Assembly (NCBI GenBank): GCA_038146925.1
Contig: JAYQSP010000008.1
Coordinates: 1-64,000, forward strand
Length of the DNA: 64,000 nt
Reading direction: 5' to 3'
Source of the DNA: UBA830 sp038146925
GTDB taxonomy: Bacteria > Pseudomonadota > Alphaproteobacteria > MPNO01 > UBA830
How positions within the stretch are numbered: position 1 is the first letter of the stretch; every line of letters starts with the position of its first letter. The notes beneath the pieces were generated by a model. It saw only the letters and a list, made by a program, of their open reading frames with translations. It did not search any database and had not been told where the DNA came from. Both the position numbers and the translations under genes were made by a program. Below, one piece after another: positions 16,613 to 25,179 of this stretch.

Positions 16613-18943
16613 GTGGAAAAGTTCGGTATCGGGCAGGGGGTCCTGCGCGAGGAAGACCCGCGTCTGCTGCGCGGCAAAGGCTTGTTCGTCAATGACGTCG
16701 AGCTACCGGGTCAGACGCACGCGGTCGTCCTGCGCTCGCCCCATGCCCATGCCGACATCCTTGGAATAGACATTTCCGCCGCCGCCGGTTTGCCGGGCGT
16801 GCTGGCGATCTATACCGGCGAGGATATCGCCGCCGACAATCTCGGCGTGCCCGGCATGCCGGCGAAATGGCTGCGGCCGGACGGCCAGCCGATGAAATAC
16901 CGGCCCCAGCCGCCTCTGGCGTTGGGGCGGGTGCGGTATGTCGGCGATCCGGTCGCTCTGATCGTGGCGGAAACGCTGGACCAGGCGACGGACGCGGCGG
17001 AAACGGTGATGGTTGACTACGCTCCGCTGCCGTCGATCACCGACACGGCGCAGACCGTCCAATCCGACGCGCCGCTGGTCTGGGACGATTATCCCGATAA
17101 CGTCTCCGGCCTGTATCAGGCGGGTGACGAAACGGCGACCGACAGGGCGTTCGAGACGGCGCATCGCGTCGTCAAACGCCGGTTTACGATCAGCCGCGTC
17201 TTCGCCCACTACATGGAAACGCGCGGCGCAATCGGCGATTACGATCCGCGGGAGGACCGGTATCTGCTTCACGCCGACGTGCAGTATCCGCACCGGGTGC
17301 GGCAACTGCTGGCCGAAAAAATCTTCAGCGTGCCCGAACAGAACATCCGCGTGGTCGCGCGCGACGTCGGCGGCGGTTTCGGGACCAAGGGCTGGCAGTA
17401 CGCGGAGCACCGGCTGGTGCTGTGGGCGGCGCGCAAACTGGGCCGTCCGGTCAAATGGACGTGCAGCCGGTCCGAAGCCGTGCAGGCGGACGAGCACGGC
17501 CGCGACAATGTCACTGACGCCGAGCTCGCCTTCGACGAGAACGGCAGGGTCGTTGGCCTTCGGGTGCGCACCGTTGCCAATATCGGCGCCTATCTGTCGG
17601 CGATCCGTAATCTGCTGGCGGCGTTTACCAATGTGGGCACGCTGATCGGGGTCTACGATATCCCGGTCGCCCATGCGGCTGTGCGGACGGTGCATTCCAA
17701 TACTAATCCGACCGCGCCCTATCGCGGCGCCGGGCGCCCCGAAGCGACCTACGTGATCGAACGCATGTTCGACGAGGCGGCGCGGGAGCTGGATATCGAT
17801 CCGACTGAACTGCGCGCCCGCAACATGATCCCGCCCGATGCCATGCCGCTTAAGACCGCGCTGGGGCTCGTCTATGACTGCGGCGCATTCGCCGATAACC
17901 AGAAACGCGTGCTGGAGATGGCGGATTACGCGGGTTTCGCGGCCCGGCGCGACGAGGCGCGCGCCCGAGGCAGGCTGCGCGGCATCGGCACCGCCAATCC
18001 GATCGAACGCTCGGCCTCTCCGTCGCCGGATTTCGCGGAGATCCGTTTCACTACCGACGGCACCGCCACTATTCTGATGGGCACCAAGAGCCAGGGGCAG
18101 GGGCACGAAACCGTTTACAAACAGATCGTCGGCGAACGACTGGGGCTCGAGCCCGACCGGATGCGGGTGATCGACGGCGATACCGATCGCGTCGCCTTCG
18201 GGATCGGGACCATGGGCTCGCGCTCAACCGTCATTGGCGGCTCAGCGCTCTATTACGCGGCCGAAAAGGTGATCGAGAAAGCGAAGAAAATTGCTGCCCA
18301 CATGCTCGAAGCGGCCGAGGCCGATATGGAATTCGGCGATGGCGCGTTTTCGGTGGCCGGCACCGACCGGGCGGTGACCCTGACAGACGTCGCCAAGGCA
18401 TCGTTCCTGCCCGCGAAACTGCCGCCCGGGGTCGAGCCCGGCCTGTTCGAAACCGCGACCTTCGCGCCCGACGACGACACCTATCCCAACGGCAGCCATG
18501 TCTGCGAAGTCGAGATCGACCCCGAAACCGGTGAAACCGACGTGGTCGGCTACTGGGTGGTCGACGATGTCGGGGTGATGGTCAATCCGGTCATCGTGAA
18601 GGGGCAGATCCATGGCGGCGTTGCACAGGGGGTCGGTCAGGCGCTGGGCGAACAGGTCGCCTACGAACGCGACAGCGGACAGCTGCTGAGCGGCTCGTTC
18701 ATGGATTACCGCATGCCGCGCGCCGGCGATTTTCCGGATATCGAAATTGAGGGCAACGGCGTACCCACGCAGCGTAACCCGCTCGGCGTTAAAGGGGCGG
18801 GCGAAGCGGGCACGGTCGGTGCGCTGCCCGCTACGATGAATGCCGTCATGAATGCGCTGGCGCAGGTGGGCGTGACGGATCTCGATATGCCGGCGACGCC
18901 GGACCGGGTGTGGCAGGCGATACGGGATGCCTCCGAAAGCTAG
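16613..18943 (+). CDS. Xanthine dehydrogenase/CO dehydrogenase family molybdopterin large subunit (form II type)
   Basis: The protein belongs to the molybdenum hydroxylase family whose large subunit binds molybdopterin cytosine dinucleotide. It is 776 residues, full length. Visible motifs are VVARDVGGGFGTKGW, the active-site loop PYRGAGRPEATYVIER near residue 365, and the catalytic Glu in LGVKGAGEAGTVGALP near the C-terminus. The loop has the form II (RGAGR) pattern, not the AYxCSFR loop of true aerobic CO dehydrogenase, so CO oxidation is not supported. The start is GTG 16613. The FAD (medium) and 2Fe-2S (small) subunits expected beside it are absent here, so partners must be elsewhere or the enzyme works differently. 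Its 3' end overlaps the convergent MarR gene by four bases. Confidence 0.9.
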   Translation: MEKFGIGQGVLREEDPRLLRGKGLFVNDVELPGQTHAVVLRSPHAHADILGIDISAAAGLPGVLAIYTGEDIAADNLGVPGMPAKWLRPDGQPMKYRPQPPLALGRVRYVGDPVALIVAETLDQATDAAETVMVDYAPLPSITDTAQTVQSDAPLVWDDYPDNVSGLYQAGDETATDRAFETAHRVVKRRFTISRVFAHYMETRGAIGDYDPREDRYLLHADVQYPHRVRQLLAEKIFSVPEQNIRVVARDVGGGFGTKGWQYAEHRLVLWAARKLGRPVKWTCSRSEAVQADEHGRDNVTDAELAFDENGRVVGLRVRTVANIGAYLSAIRNLLAAFTNVGTLIGVYDIPVAHAAVRTVHSNTNPTAPYRGAGRPEATYVIERMFDEAARELDIDPTELRARNMIPPDAMPLKTALGLVYDCGAFADNQKRVLEMADYAGFAARRDEARARGRLRGIGTANPIERSASPSPDFAEIRFTTDGTATILMGTKSQGQGHETVYKQIVGERLGLEPDRMRVIDGDTDRVAFGIGTMGSRSTVIGGSALYYAAEKVIEKAKKIAAHMLEAAEADMEFGDGAFSVAGTDRAVTLTDVAKASFLPAKLPPGVEPGLFETATFAPDDDTYPNGSHVCEVEIDPETGETDVVGYWVVDDVGVMVNPVIVKGQIHGGVAQGVGQALGEQVAYERDSGQLLSGSFMDYRMPRAGDFPDIEIEGNGVPTQRNPLGVKGAGEAGTVGALPATMNAVMNALAQVGVTDLDMPATPDRVWQAIRDASES

Positions 18944-19434
18944 CCCCGGTCGCTTTCGTCTGCCGCCAGGTTCTCAATGATCTGCAACAGGGTTTCCCGC
19001 ATCAGGGTGATGTTTTCCGGCGGAATGCCCTCCACCGCGATACGGTTTACTTCTTCCGCCAGGGGCACCAGTACGTCCCGCAGCGCGGCGCCCTCGGGCG
19101 TCAGGTACACATAGAATTTTCGCTTGTTGCCGGGGTTGTGCCGGCGGGTGATATAGCCCCTGTCCATCAGGGCTTTGACGGCGGCGAAGGTGGTCGGCTC
19201 GGTGACGCCCACCGCATCACTCAGCTCCTTCTGGGTCAGACCGTCCCGATCCCACAAAACCCTCAGAAACGCCCAGTGTCCGAAAGGGATATCGTGTTCC
19301 GCCAGCAAAGGCGTCAGGCGATGGCCCAGGCTGCGTCCGGCGTCGCGGATCAGATGCGCCAGCCGGTCGTTGGGCACGGCATCCTGCCAGTGGCGCAGGA
19401 TGGCATCGCGGTCGCCGGCGGGTAACTCGCTCAT
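18940..19434 (-). CDS. MarR family transcriptional regulator
   Basis: A 164-residue winged-helix regulator. The family's core is visible: FGHWAFLRVLWDRDGLTQKELSDAVGVTEPTTFAAVKALMDRGYITRRHNPGNKRKFYVYLTPEG (helix-turn-helix then wing), with flanking helices for dimerisation. It overlaps the upstream dehydrogenase gene by four bases (ATGA), so the two are co-transcribed. MarR proteins typically repress nearby aromatic-compound genes until a ligand binds. A tandem palindromic repeat at 20692-20731, in the divergent promoter region of this unit, is the obvious candidate operator. The ligand is unknown. Confidence 0.92.
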   Translation of the reverse strand: MSELPAGDRDAILRHWQDAVPNDRLAHLIRDAGRSLGHRLTPLLAEHDIPFGHWAFLRVLWDRDGLTQKELSDAVGVTEPTTFAAVKALMDRGYITRRHNPGNKRKFYVYLTPEGAALRDVLVPLAEEVNRIAVEGIPPENITLMRETLLQIIENLAADESDRG

Positions 19435-20636
19435 GTGTCGGTTCCTTCCGGCGGGACCTGATGCGCCAGCCGGATTTCCCGGCCTTCGTCCGCCGATTTA
19501 ATGATGGCGCGGCAGACTTCCAGCGTCGCGCGGCCCCATTCGCCGGTGTGTAGAGGCCGCACGCCGTCGATCACGGCGGCATAGAGTTCGTCGATGACTT
19601 CGGCACGGGGGACGGCGGGGGGCGTCAGCGCTTGGAAATCGACCTGGTGATCTCCGTAAACCCGCACGCCATCGGGCAGCGGACGGATATCGGCGCCCGG
19701 ACAGCTGATGATGAACAAACCAAAATGTTCGTGGTGCCTGTCCGTCGGTGCCGCGTCGGGTCGGCGCGCGCCGTCCGGTCCGCCATAGGCCCGGTTTGCC
19801 TTGATGCCGGCTTCGGCGGCCGGATCTTTCGCGCCGGCGAGCGCGCGGCGGGCCGCGCCATAGTTCGACGGATCTTTTGCCGTCCCGGATTCCGCCCGCC
19901 AGTTGATAAATTCGTCGGAGTCGAAATGCGCGTAGCCGGAATAGGTGAGATTCGCCACGGCGCCGTCCGTGAATTTCAGCAGGGCGGAGTATGCGCCTTC
20001 CGTCGAACGTGCCGGATCGAGATCGACGGTCGTCGCGTACACGGTGTCGACCAGCCCGCCGCCCAGCAGCCGGGCGATATCGACCTGGTGCGCGCCCTGG
20101 CTGAACACCACACCGCCGCCCTGTGCGGTGTCCAGTTCCTCCGGGCGCCGTGGCCGGTAGATAAAGTCCGTGAAGTTCAGACCGGTGATCAGACGGACCG
20201 GACCGTAATCGCCGGTTTTAATCAACCGGCGTGCTTCCAGGATCGGGGCGTCGTAGCTGTGACTGTGTCCGACCAGCAGGTGGACGCCTGCGGTTTTGGC
20301 CGCCTCAATCATCCGGGTACAGTCGTCGAGCGTGATCGCCATCGGTTTTTCGACCAGTACGTGCTTGCCGGCCCGGGCGGCGATTTCGGCATGTTCCGCG
20401 TGGAACTGGTGGGGCGTGGTGACGTAAACGGCATCGATATCGGCCTCGGCGCACATCGCTTCAACGCTGTCATAGGAAGTGCCGCCGAAATCGGCCTCGA
20501 AACGCGAACGGGCCTCCGCACGCGTGTCCACGGCGGCCACGGCGTCCAGATTCGGATGCAGGGACAGCGTCGGCAGCATGACCGTAAACCCGCGGCCGAG
20601 CCCCGCAATTCCCAGTTTCAGTTTTCTGTCCGCCAT
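19431..20636 (-). CDS. Gfo/Idh/MocA family oxidoreductase, phthalate dihydrodiol dehydrogenase-like
   Basis: A 401-residue NAD(P)-dependent oxidoreductase. The Rossmann fingerprint is near the N-terminus (LGIAGLGRGFTVMLPTL), the family EKP motif is at HVLVEKPMAI, and the C-terminal alpha/beta domain follows. The central region (NFTDFIYRPRRPEELDTAQGGGVVFSQGAHQVD, then EGAYSALLKF) strongly recalls bacterial phthalate 4,5-cis-dihydrodiol dehydrogenases (Pht4 type), which re-aromatise the product of a Rieske dioxygenase. It diverges from just such a Rieske gene and is followed by a MarR regulator with overlapping stop and start. The exact substrate is inferred from memory of the family and is uncertain. 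ATG 20636 is preferred to a TTG one codon upstream. Confidence 0.88.
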   Translation of the reverse strand: MADRKLKLGIAGLGRGFTVMLPTLSLHPNLDAVAAVDTRAEARSRFEADFGGTSYDSVEAMCAEADIDAVYVTTPHQFHAEHAEIAARAGKHVLVEKPMAITLDDCTRMIEAAKTAGVHLLVGHSHSYDAPILEARRLIKTGDYGPVRLITGLNFTDFIYRPRRPEELDTAQGGGVVFSQGAHQVDIARLLGGGLVDTVYATTVDLDPARSTEGAYSALLKFTDGAVANLTYSGYAHFDSDEFINWRAESGTAKDPSNYGAARRALAGAKDPAAEAGIKANRAYGGPDGARRPDAAPTDRHHEHFGLFIISCPGADIRPLPDGVRVYGDHQVDFQALTPPAVPRAEVIDELYAAVIDGVRPLHTGEWGRATLEVCRAIIKSADEGREIRLAHQVPPEGTDT

Positions 20637-20691
20637 CAAACCACTCGAAAAATAATAAGGCAGTGATATCCGACTTGACTCGTTAAGACAA

Positions 20692-20731
20692 TATTCTTAG
20701 TTTCCAAAGAGTATTCTTCGTATCCTAAGAA
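20692..20731. promoter_or_regulatory. Tandem 20-bp palindromic repeat, candidate MarR operator
   Basis: Two adjacent copies with an exact 20-base period lie between the divergent dehydrogenase/marR and Rieske genes: TATTCTTAGTTTCCAAAGAG (20692-20711) and TATTCTTCGTATCCTAAGAA (20712-20731), 16 of 20 positions identical. The second copy is itself an imperfect palindrome (TTCTT/AAGAA arms). A 20-base period puts both on the same face of the helix, as expected for cooperative dimer binding. Binding by the nearby MarR protein is inferred. Confidence 0.6.
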
Positions 20732-20770
20732 GTGGCACGCCGGTGCAATAAACCAAACAGGAGACGCGTC

Positions 20771-22063
20771 ATGATTACCCGGGAAGAAAACGACCTTTTG
20801 TGCCTTGTCGAAGCCGCCGCGCCGATGGGCAGCATTATGCGCCAGCACTGGATTCCGGCCTGCATGTCGGAAGAAGTGGCCGAACGCGATGGTAAACCGG
20901 CCCGTGTGCGCCTGCTGGGTGAAGACCTGGTCGTGTTCCGCGATACAGAGGGCCGTCTCGGCGCGATCGATGAATTCTGCCGCCATCGCGGTGCGTCGCT
21001 CGCCTTCGGCCGGAACGAGGATTGCGGTCTGCGCTGTCTCTATCACGGCTGGAAATTCGACGTGAACGGCAATGTGATGGATATGCCGAGCGAGCCCGAT
21101 GCGGGCGAGGCGCTCAAGGCCGAGGCCAAGCTGAAATCCTACCCCACCCGGGAATCCGGCGGGTTCGTGTGGCTGTGGATGGGCGATGCGGAAAACGTCG
21201 CCGAGTTTGAACCACCGGCCTGGGCGCATGCGCCGGACGACAAGATTTCCATCGTCAAAATACACACGTCGTGCAACTGGGCGCAGGTGCTGGAAGGATC
21301 GATCGATTCGGCGCATTCCTCCAGCCTGCATTCGTCGAATATGCCGCCCGCGGAAGTCGACGGTGCAAAGGCGACGGCCACAAGCTGGCCGCGACCGTCC
21401 AACGACAAGGCGCCGCGCATCCGGTTCGACAAGACCGATTACGGCTTCCGATATGCCGCCGTACGCACGCCGATTATCGATCCCGACAAGAAAGACTATA
21501 TCCGTAACACGCTGTTCGTCGCGCCCTTTACGGTGATCATTCCGCCGAACGACCAGTACAAGCTGGCCCAGATGCTGATCCCGATGGATGACGGCAACAC
21601 GATGTTCTACTGGATCGCCTTTCATGAAACGAAGGGAATAGACCAGGACGAATGGCGTAAATTCTGCGGCGCGGAAATCGGCGTCGATATCGACGCAAAC
21701 TTCCGTAAGATCCGCAATCTGGACAACATGTTCCTGCAGGATCGCCACGCGATGAAGGATGGCGACTTCACCGGCATCTACGGCATTCCGGCGCAGGACA
21801 TGGCAATGTGGGAATCGATGGGCGCCATCGCCGACCGGACCAAGGATTATCTCGGCGTCAGCGACGGTGCGGTGGCCCAGTTTCGCCGCATCATGATCGC
21901 CGCCGCGAAGGACGTGAGGAACGGCAAGCCGGCCATCAACACCCGCGCCGCCGGCCGGAGAACGGATGTCAGCGCGTTGGCATCATTCGAGGGGATGGTC
22001 CCGAAGGATGCGGACTGGCGGCTTTACGCGGATGGGGAAGCAGAAATCGATCATGCGGCGTAA
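20771..22063 (+). CDS. Rieske non-heme iron oxygenase, alpha subunit (phthalate 4,5-dioxygenase-like)
   Basis: The terminal oxygenase of a ring-hydroxylating or demethylating system. The Rieske 2Fe-2S ligands are visible as EFCRHRGASLAFG and LRCLYHGWKF (CxH and CxxH) at about residues 75-100. The mononuclear iron region follows as NWAQVLEGSIDSAHSSSLH around residues 170-190. At 430 residues it matches the phthalate/vanillate-type (class IA-like) oxygenases, which use a separate reductase; no reductase or ferredoxin gene is seen nearby. ATG 20771 is chosen over a longer frame start at 20732 because it begins at the conserved region. It is divergent from the dihydrodiol-dehydrogenase-like gene. 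The end overlaps a convergent membrane protein gene by 13 bases. Confidence 0.92.
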   Translation: MITREENDLLCLVEAAAPMGSIMRQHWIPACMSEEVAERDGKPARVRLLGEDLVVFRDTEGRLGAIDEFCRHRGASLAFGRNEDCGLRCLYHGWKFDVNGNVMDMPSEPDAGEALKAEAKLKSYPTRESGGFVWLWMGDAENVAEFEPPAWAHAPDDKISIVKIHTSCNWAQVLEGSIDSAHSSSLHSSNMPPAEVDGAKATATSWPRPSNDKAPRIRFDKTDYGFRYAAVRTPIIDPDKKDYIRNTLFVAPFTVIIPPNDQYKLAQMLIPMDDGNTMFYWIAFHETKGIDQDEWRKFCGAEIGVDIDANFRKIRNLDNMFLQDRHAMKDGDFTGIYGIPAQDMAMWESMGAIADRTKDYLGVSDGAVAQFRRIMIAAAKDVRNGKPAINTRAAGRRTDVSALASFEGMVPKDADWRLYADGEAEIDHAA

Positions 22064-22380
22064 TCAGACGCAACGGCACCAATCCCGAGATAGTCGTAAA
22101 GCTCAATCAGTCCTGTAATCGCGACCGCCGCCGTCACGACCAGAACGACCGTATGGATGACTACCCAGGCGTAGAAAAACCAGAAGGGAGAATACTGTCG
22201 GAACAGGCTTCTTTCGGTGCGGTATTCTTTCCAGACATGCGGAGTCACGGACCAGACAAGGTGGTCGAAGTCCGGGCGTTCCGAAGTTTCGCGCTCGATT
22301 TTTTCGATCACTCGGTGGATCACGAAGGGAATGGAGAGCGCTATCGCGGCCAGTATCATTCCTGCCCGTACGAGTTCCAT
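22051..22380 (-). CDS. Small two-helix membrane protein, function unknown
   Basis: A 109-residue protein (MELVRAGMILAAIALSIPFVIHRVIEK) with one N-terminal helix, a polar middle containing many charged residues and aromatic pairs (RQYSPFWFFYAWVVIHTVV), and a second long helix near the C-terminus. The start ATG 22380 has an excellent ribosome site (GGAGGAAGA). It lies 13 bases downstream of rnhA on the same strand, so it is probably the last gene of the ispH-thrB-rnhA unit. I recognise no family. The strong ribosome site and clear topology support it being a real gene. Confidence 0.72.
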   Translation of the reverse strand: MELVRAGMILAAIALSIPFVIHRVIEKIERETSERPDFDHLVWSVTPHVWKEYRTERSLFRQYSPFWFFYAWVVIHTVVLVVTAAVAITGLIELYDYLGIGAVASDYAA

Positions 22381-22393
22381 ATTCTTCCTCCGG

Positions 22394-22840
22394 TTACAGC
22401 GCGTCCGACAGTCCTTCCCGTGCCAGTTCATCGGCGCGTTCGTTCTCCGCATGACCGGCATGGCCTTTCACCCAGTGCCAGGAGACGTCGTGGCGCGCAA
22501 TCGCTTCGTCCAGCCGGCGCCATAGATCTTCGTTTTTGACGGGTTTCTTCGCGGCGGTTTTCCAGCCGCGCTTTTTCCAGGAATGGATCCACTCGGTGAT
22601 CCCTTTCTGGACATAGGTACTGTCGGTATAGAGGTCGGCTTTGACCGGCCGTTTCAGGGTCTCCAGCGCCTGGATGGCGGCCATCAGCTCCATGCGGTTG
22701 TTTGTGGTTTCCGCCTCGCCGCCCTTCAGCTCTTTTTCGGTGCCGTTCCAGCGCAGGATCACGCCCCAGCCGCCAGGTCCGGGGTTTCCACTGCACGCTC
22801 CGTCGGTGAATATTTTCACTTTGTTCTCGATGTCGTTCAT
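22394..22840 (-). CDS. rnhA: Ribonuclease HI
   Basis: RNase HI cuts the RNA strand of RNA-DNA hybrids. The 148-residue protein has the complete catalytic set: first Asp in KIFTDGACSGNPGPGGWG, Glu in NNRMELMAAIQAL, Asp in YTDSTYVQKGI, and the last Asp in ENERADELAREG, plus the basic handle region (WKKRGWKTAAKKPVKNEDLW). It lies four bases after thrB on the same strand, an arrangement frequent in alphaproteobacteria (ispH-thrB-rnhA). Confidence 0.97.
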   Translation of the reverse strand: MNDIENKVKIFTDGACSGNPGPGGWGVILRWNGTEKELKGGEAETTNNRMELMAAIQALETLKRPVKADLYTDSTYVQKGITEWIHSWKKRGWKTAAKKPVKNEDLWRRLDEAIARHDVSWHWVKGHAGHAENERADELAREGLSDAL

Positions 22841-22844
22841 GCGG

Positions 22845-23804
22845 TCAACCTACCCCGTAGGCGGTGGAATCGGATACCGCGCGGTGACATTCGATCACGG
22901 GCACGAAATCGATCGGATCCTTGCGCTGCGCCAGCGCGTCCTCCGGCGTATGGAACCAGTCATGCAGGCGGGTGACGAGAAACCGCATGGCCGCGCCCCG
23001 GGCGAGAAGTGGAAAAACGTTCCACTCGGACGATTCCAGCGGTCTGATGAACTCGTACCCGGCGCACAGCGCCCGGGCGCGCTGCCGGTCGAGCGTGCCG
23101 TTTTCGAAACACCACGCGTTGAGACAGATCGCCAGATCGAACGCCAGCGCATCGTTGCAGGCGAAGTAGTAATCGATCACTCCCGTGATCGCGCCGCCTT
23201 CGAAAAAGACATTATCGGGAAACAGGTCGCCATGAATGATCCCGGTCGGAAGGTCGGCCGGCCAGCCGGCTTCGAGCGCGGACAACTCCGCCTCGATCCA
23301 GGTCGCAAATCCGGGGCGCAGGTCGTCGGCGCGGGACGCAAGATCGTTGAACATCGCCCGCCAGGACGGCAGGGACTGATCGTTTTGGCGTGTCATTGAA
23401 AATCCGGCGGCGGCGACATGCAGCTTGCCCAGGGCGGTGCCCACGGCGCGGCAGTGCGTCGGGGTTATGTCGCGTGGCCAGTCGCCGGGCGCAAAGTTCA
23501 CGATCGCGGCCGGGCGTCCCGACAGTTCGTGCAGCAGTTGACCGTTGCGGTCGGCCACCGGCGCGGGACAGGGAATGCCGGAGCCCGCGAGATGTTGCAT
23601 CAATCCCAGAAAAAACGGCAGATCGGACGGATTCACGCGACGTTCATAGAGGGTGAGGACGTAATTTCCGTCCGTCGTCCGCAGTCGGAAATTCGAGTTT
23701 TCGACGCCCTGGGCGATGCCCTCGAACGCGACGACCTCGCCGATATCGAACCCGGCGACAAAGCGTTTCAGGTCGGGGAGGGCGACGGAGGTGTAAACCG
23801 CCAA
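22845..23804 (-). CDS. thrB: Homoserine kinase (ThrB, APH-fold type)
   Basis: Phosphorylates homoserine to feed threonine synthase. This is the alphaproteobacterial form related to aminoglycoside phosphotransferases, not the GHMP form. The N-terminus MAVYTSVALPDLKRFVAGFDIG is typical, as are QGVENSNFRL, and the catalytic loop GIIHGDLFPDNVFFEGG with the metal-binding block GVIDYYFACNDALAFDLAICLNAW. It is 319 residues, full length. The start appears to be TTG 23804, 16 bases after the ispH stop. Its partner thrC lies at 10407. Confidence 0.95.
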   Translation of the reverse strand: MAVYTSVALPDLKRFVAGFDIGEVVAFEGIAQGVENSNFRLRTTDGNYVLTLYERRVNPSDLPFFLGLMQHLAGSGIPCPAPVADRNGQLLHELSGRPAAIVNFAPGDWPRDITPTHCRAVGTALGKLHVAAAGFSMTRQNDQSLPSWRAMFNDLASRADDLRPGFATWIEAELSALEAGWPADLPTGIIHGDLFPDNVFFEGGAITGVIDYYFACNDALAFDLAICLNAWCFENGTLDRQRARALCAGYEFIRPLESSEWNVFPLLARGAAMRFLVTRLHDWFHTPEDALAQRKDPIDFVPVIECHRAVSDSTAYGVG

Positions 23805-23820
23805 GAGGCCGGGCTCCGGA

Positions 23821-24765
23821 TCAGGCGCTCAGGGCCCGGGGCAGGCTGAATGTCACGTTCTCATCGACCACGTTTCGTTCCTCCACCGTGACGTCGTATT
23901 TCTCGCCCAGCGCGTCGATCAGTTCCTGCACCAGGATTTCGGGCGCCGATGCACCGGCCGTCACTCCCAGCGTCGTCACGTCGTCGAGCCAGCCGTCTTC
24001 AAGGTCGGAGGCGCGCTGGATCAGGGTCGATTTGGGGCATCCGACCGTTAGCGCGACTTCCGCCAGCCGGTTGGAATTCGAGGAATAGGGCGCACCGAGC
24101 ACGATCAAGGCGTCGCATTCGTCTGCGAGATCCTTGACCGCCGCCTGGCGGTTCGTGGTGGCGTAGCAGATGTCTTCCTTTCGCGGTGCTTCGATATTGG
24201 GGAAGCGGCGCTGCAGGATGCTGACGATCTCCGCCGTGTCGTCCACCGACAGGGTGGTCTGGGTGACGAAGGCGAGATTGTCGGGATCCGGGACGTCCAC
24301 GGTTTCCGCCTGCTCCGCGTTTTCCACCAGAATCATTTCCCCGTCGCGCAACTGGCCCATGGTGCCGACGACTTCGGGGTGTCCGGCATGACCGATCAGG
24401 ATCAGGTCTTTGCCTTCCTTGCGGTGTCGCGCCGCATCTACGTGGACTTTGGTCACCAGCGGACAGGTGGCGTCGAGATAATACATCTCGCGTTCTTCGG
24501 CTTCGGCGAAGACGGATTTCGCGACCCCGTGCGCGGAAAAGACGACCGGCACGTCCGCGGGTACTTCTTCCAGTTCTTCGACGAACACGGCGCCTTTGGC
24601 CTCAAGGTCTTCCACGACATAACGGTTGTGGACGATCTCGTGGCGGACATAGACCGGCGGGCCGTGTTTATCCAGCGCGATTTCCACGATCTTGATCGCA
24701 CGGTCGACGCCGGCGCAAAATCCGCGTGGGCCGGCAAGCAGAATCTTAAGCGGTTGTTTCGTCAT
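23821..24765 (-). CDS. ispH: 4-hydroxy-3-methylbut-2-enyl diphosphate reductase
   Basis: IspH catalyses the last step of the MEP pathway, giving IPP and DMAPP. The 314-residue protein has the three Cys ligands of its 4Fe-4S cluster in GPRGFCAGVDRAIKIV, LDATCPLVTKVH and DICYATTNRQAAV, and the HEIVHNRYVVEDL block. It heads the ispH-thrB-rnhA unit. Its product is the substrate for the geranylgeranyl diphosphate synthase encoded in the proteorhodopsin island about 36 kb away, and ispE of the same pathway lies at 53927. Confidence 0.97.
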   Translation of the reverse strand: MTKQPLKILLAGPRGFCAGVDRAIKIVEIALDKHGPPVYVRHEIVHNRYVVEDLEAKGAVFVEELEEVPADVPVVFSAHGVAKSVFAEAEEREMYYLDATCPLVTKVHVDAARHRKEGKDLILIGHAGHPEVVGTMGQLRDGEMILVENAEQAETVDVPDPDNLAFVTQTTLSVDDTAEIVSILQRRFPNIEAPRKEDICYATTNRQAAVKDLADECDALIVLGAPYSSNSNRLAEVALTVGCPKSTLIQRASDLEDGWLDDVTTLGVTAGASAPEILVQELIDALGEKYDVTVEERNVVDENVTFSLPRALSA

Positions 24766-24908
24766 GTTTTTCCCCGGAAAGCCGCAGCATCATAGGCGAA
24801 TCCGATGCCTTGTGAAAACGGTCGGCGTTAACTAGAGTCGCGGTCTCGCGCAAGGTGAAAGCCGTAATTGATATAGCGCGACAGGCCAAACTCGGGAAGG
24901 AATTCCAC

Positions 24909-25148
24909 ATGCCGGAACCAGTTGTCGCCCAGAAATCGCCATACGGCGTCGATGTCGAGGCGGGCAAGGATTATTGGTGGTGCGCCTGCGGGCAGAGCAA
25001 AGACCAGCCATTTTGCGACGGATCCCATCGCGGCACGGGCTTTTCCCCTGTCCAGCACACGGCGGAAGAAGACGGGAAGGTCTGGTTCTGCGGCTGCAAG
25101 AAAACCGGTGATGTGCCGCAGTGCGACGGAACGCACAATAAGCTCTGA
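24909..25148 (+). CDS. CDGSH iron-sulfur domain protein
   Basis: A 79-residue protein with two CDGSH-type cluster motifs: CACGQSKDQPFCDGSH and CGCKKTGDVPQCDGTH, each giving three Cys and one His to a 2Fe-2S cluster. Tandem-CDGSH proteins of this kind resemble the inner mitochondrial MiNT class and are thought to act in redox or iron homeostasis. I chose ATG 24909 (MPEPVVAQKSPYGV), which has AAGGA nearby; a GTG at 24855 would add 18 residues. It diverges from ispH. Confidence 0.93.
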   Translation: MPEPVVAQKSPYGVDVEAGKDYWWCACGQSKDQPFCDGSHRGTGFSPVQHTAEEDGKVWFCGCKKTGDVPQCDGTHNKL

Positions 25149-25179
25149 CCGACGCGACGGCGGGGCCTTCATTTTTCCG

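Noticed and set aside
16613..18943. True aerobic CO dehydrogenase
   Set aside because: The active-site loop is PYRGAGR, not AYxCSFR, and the other two subunits are absent.
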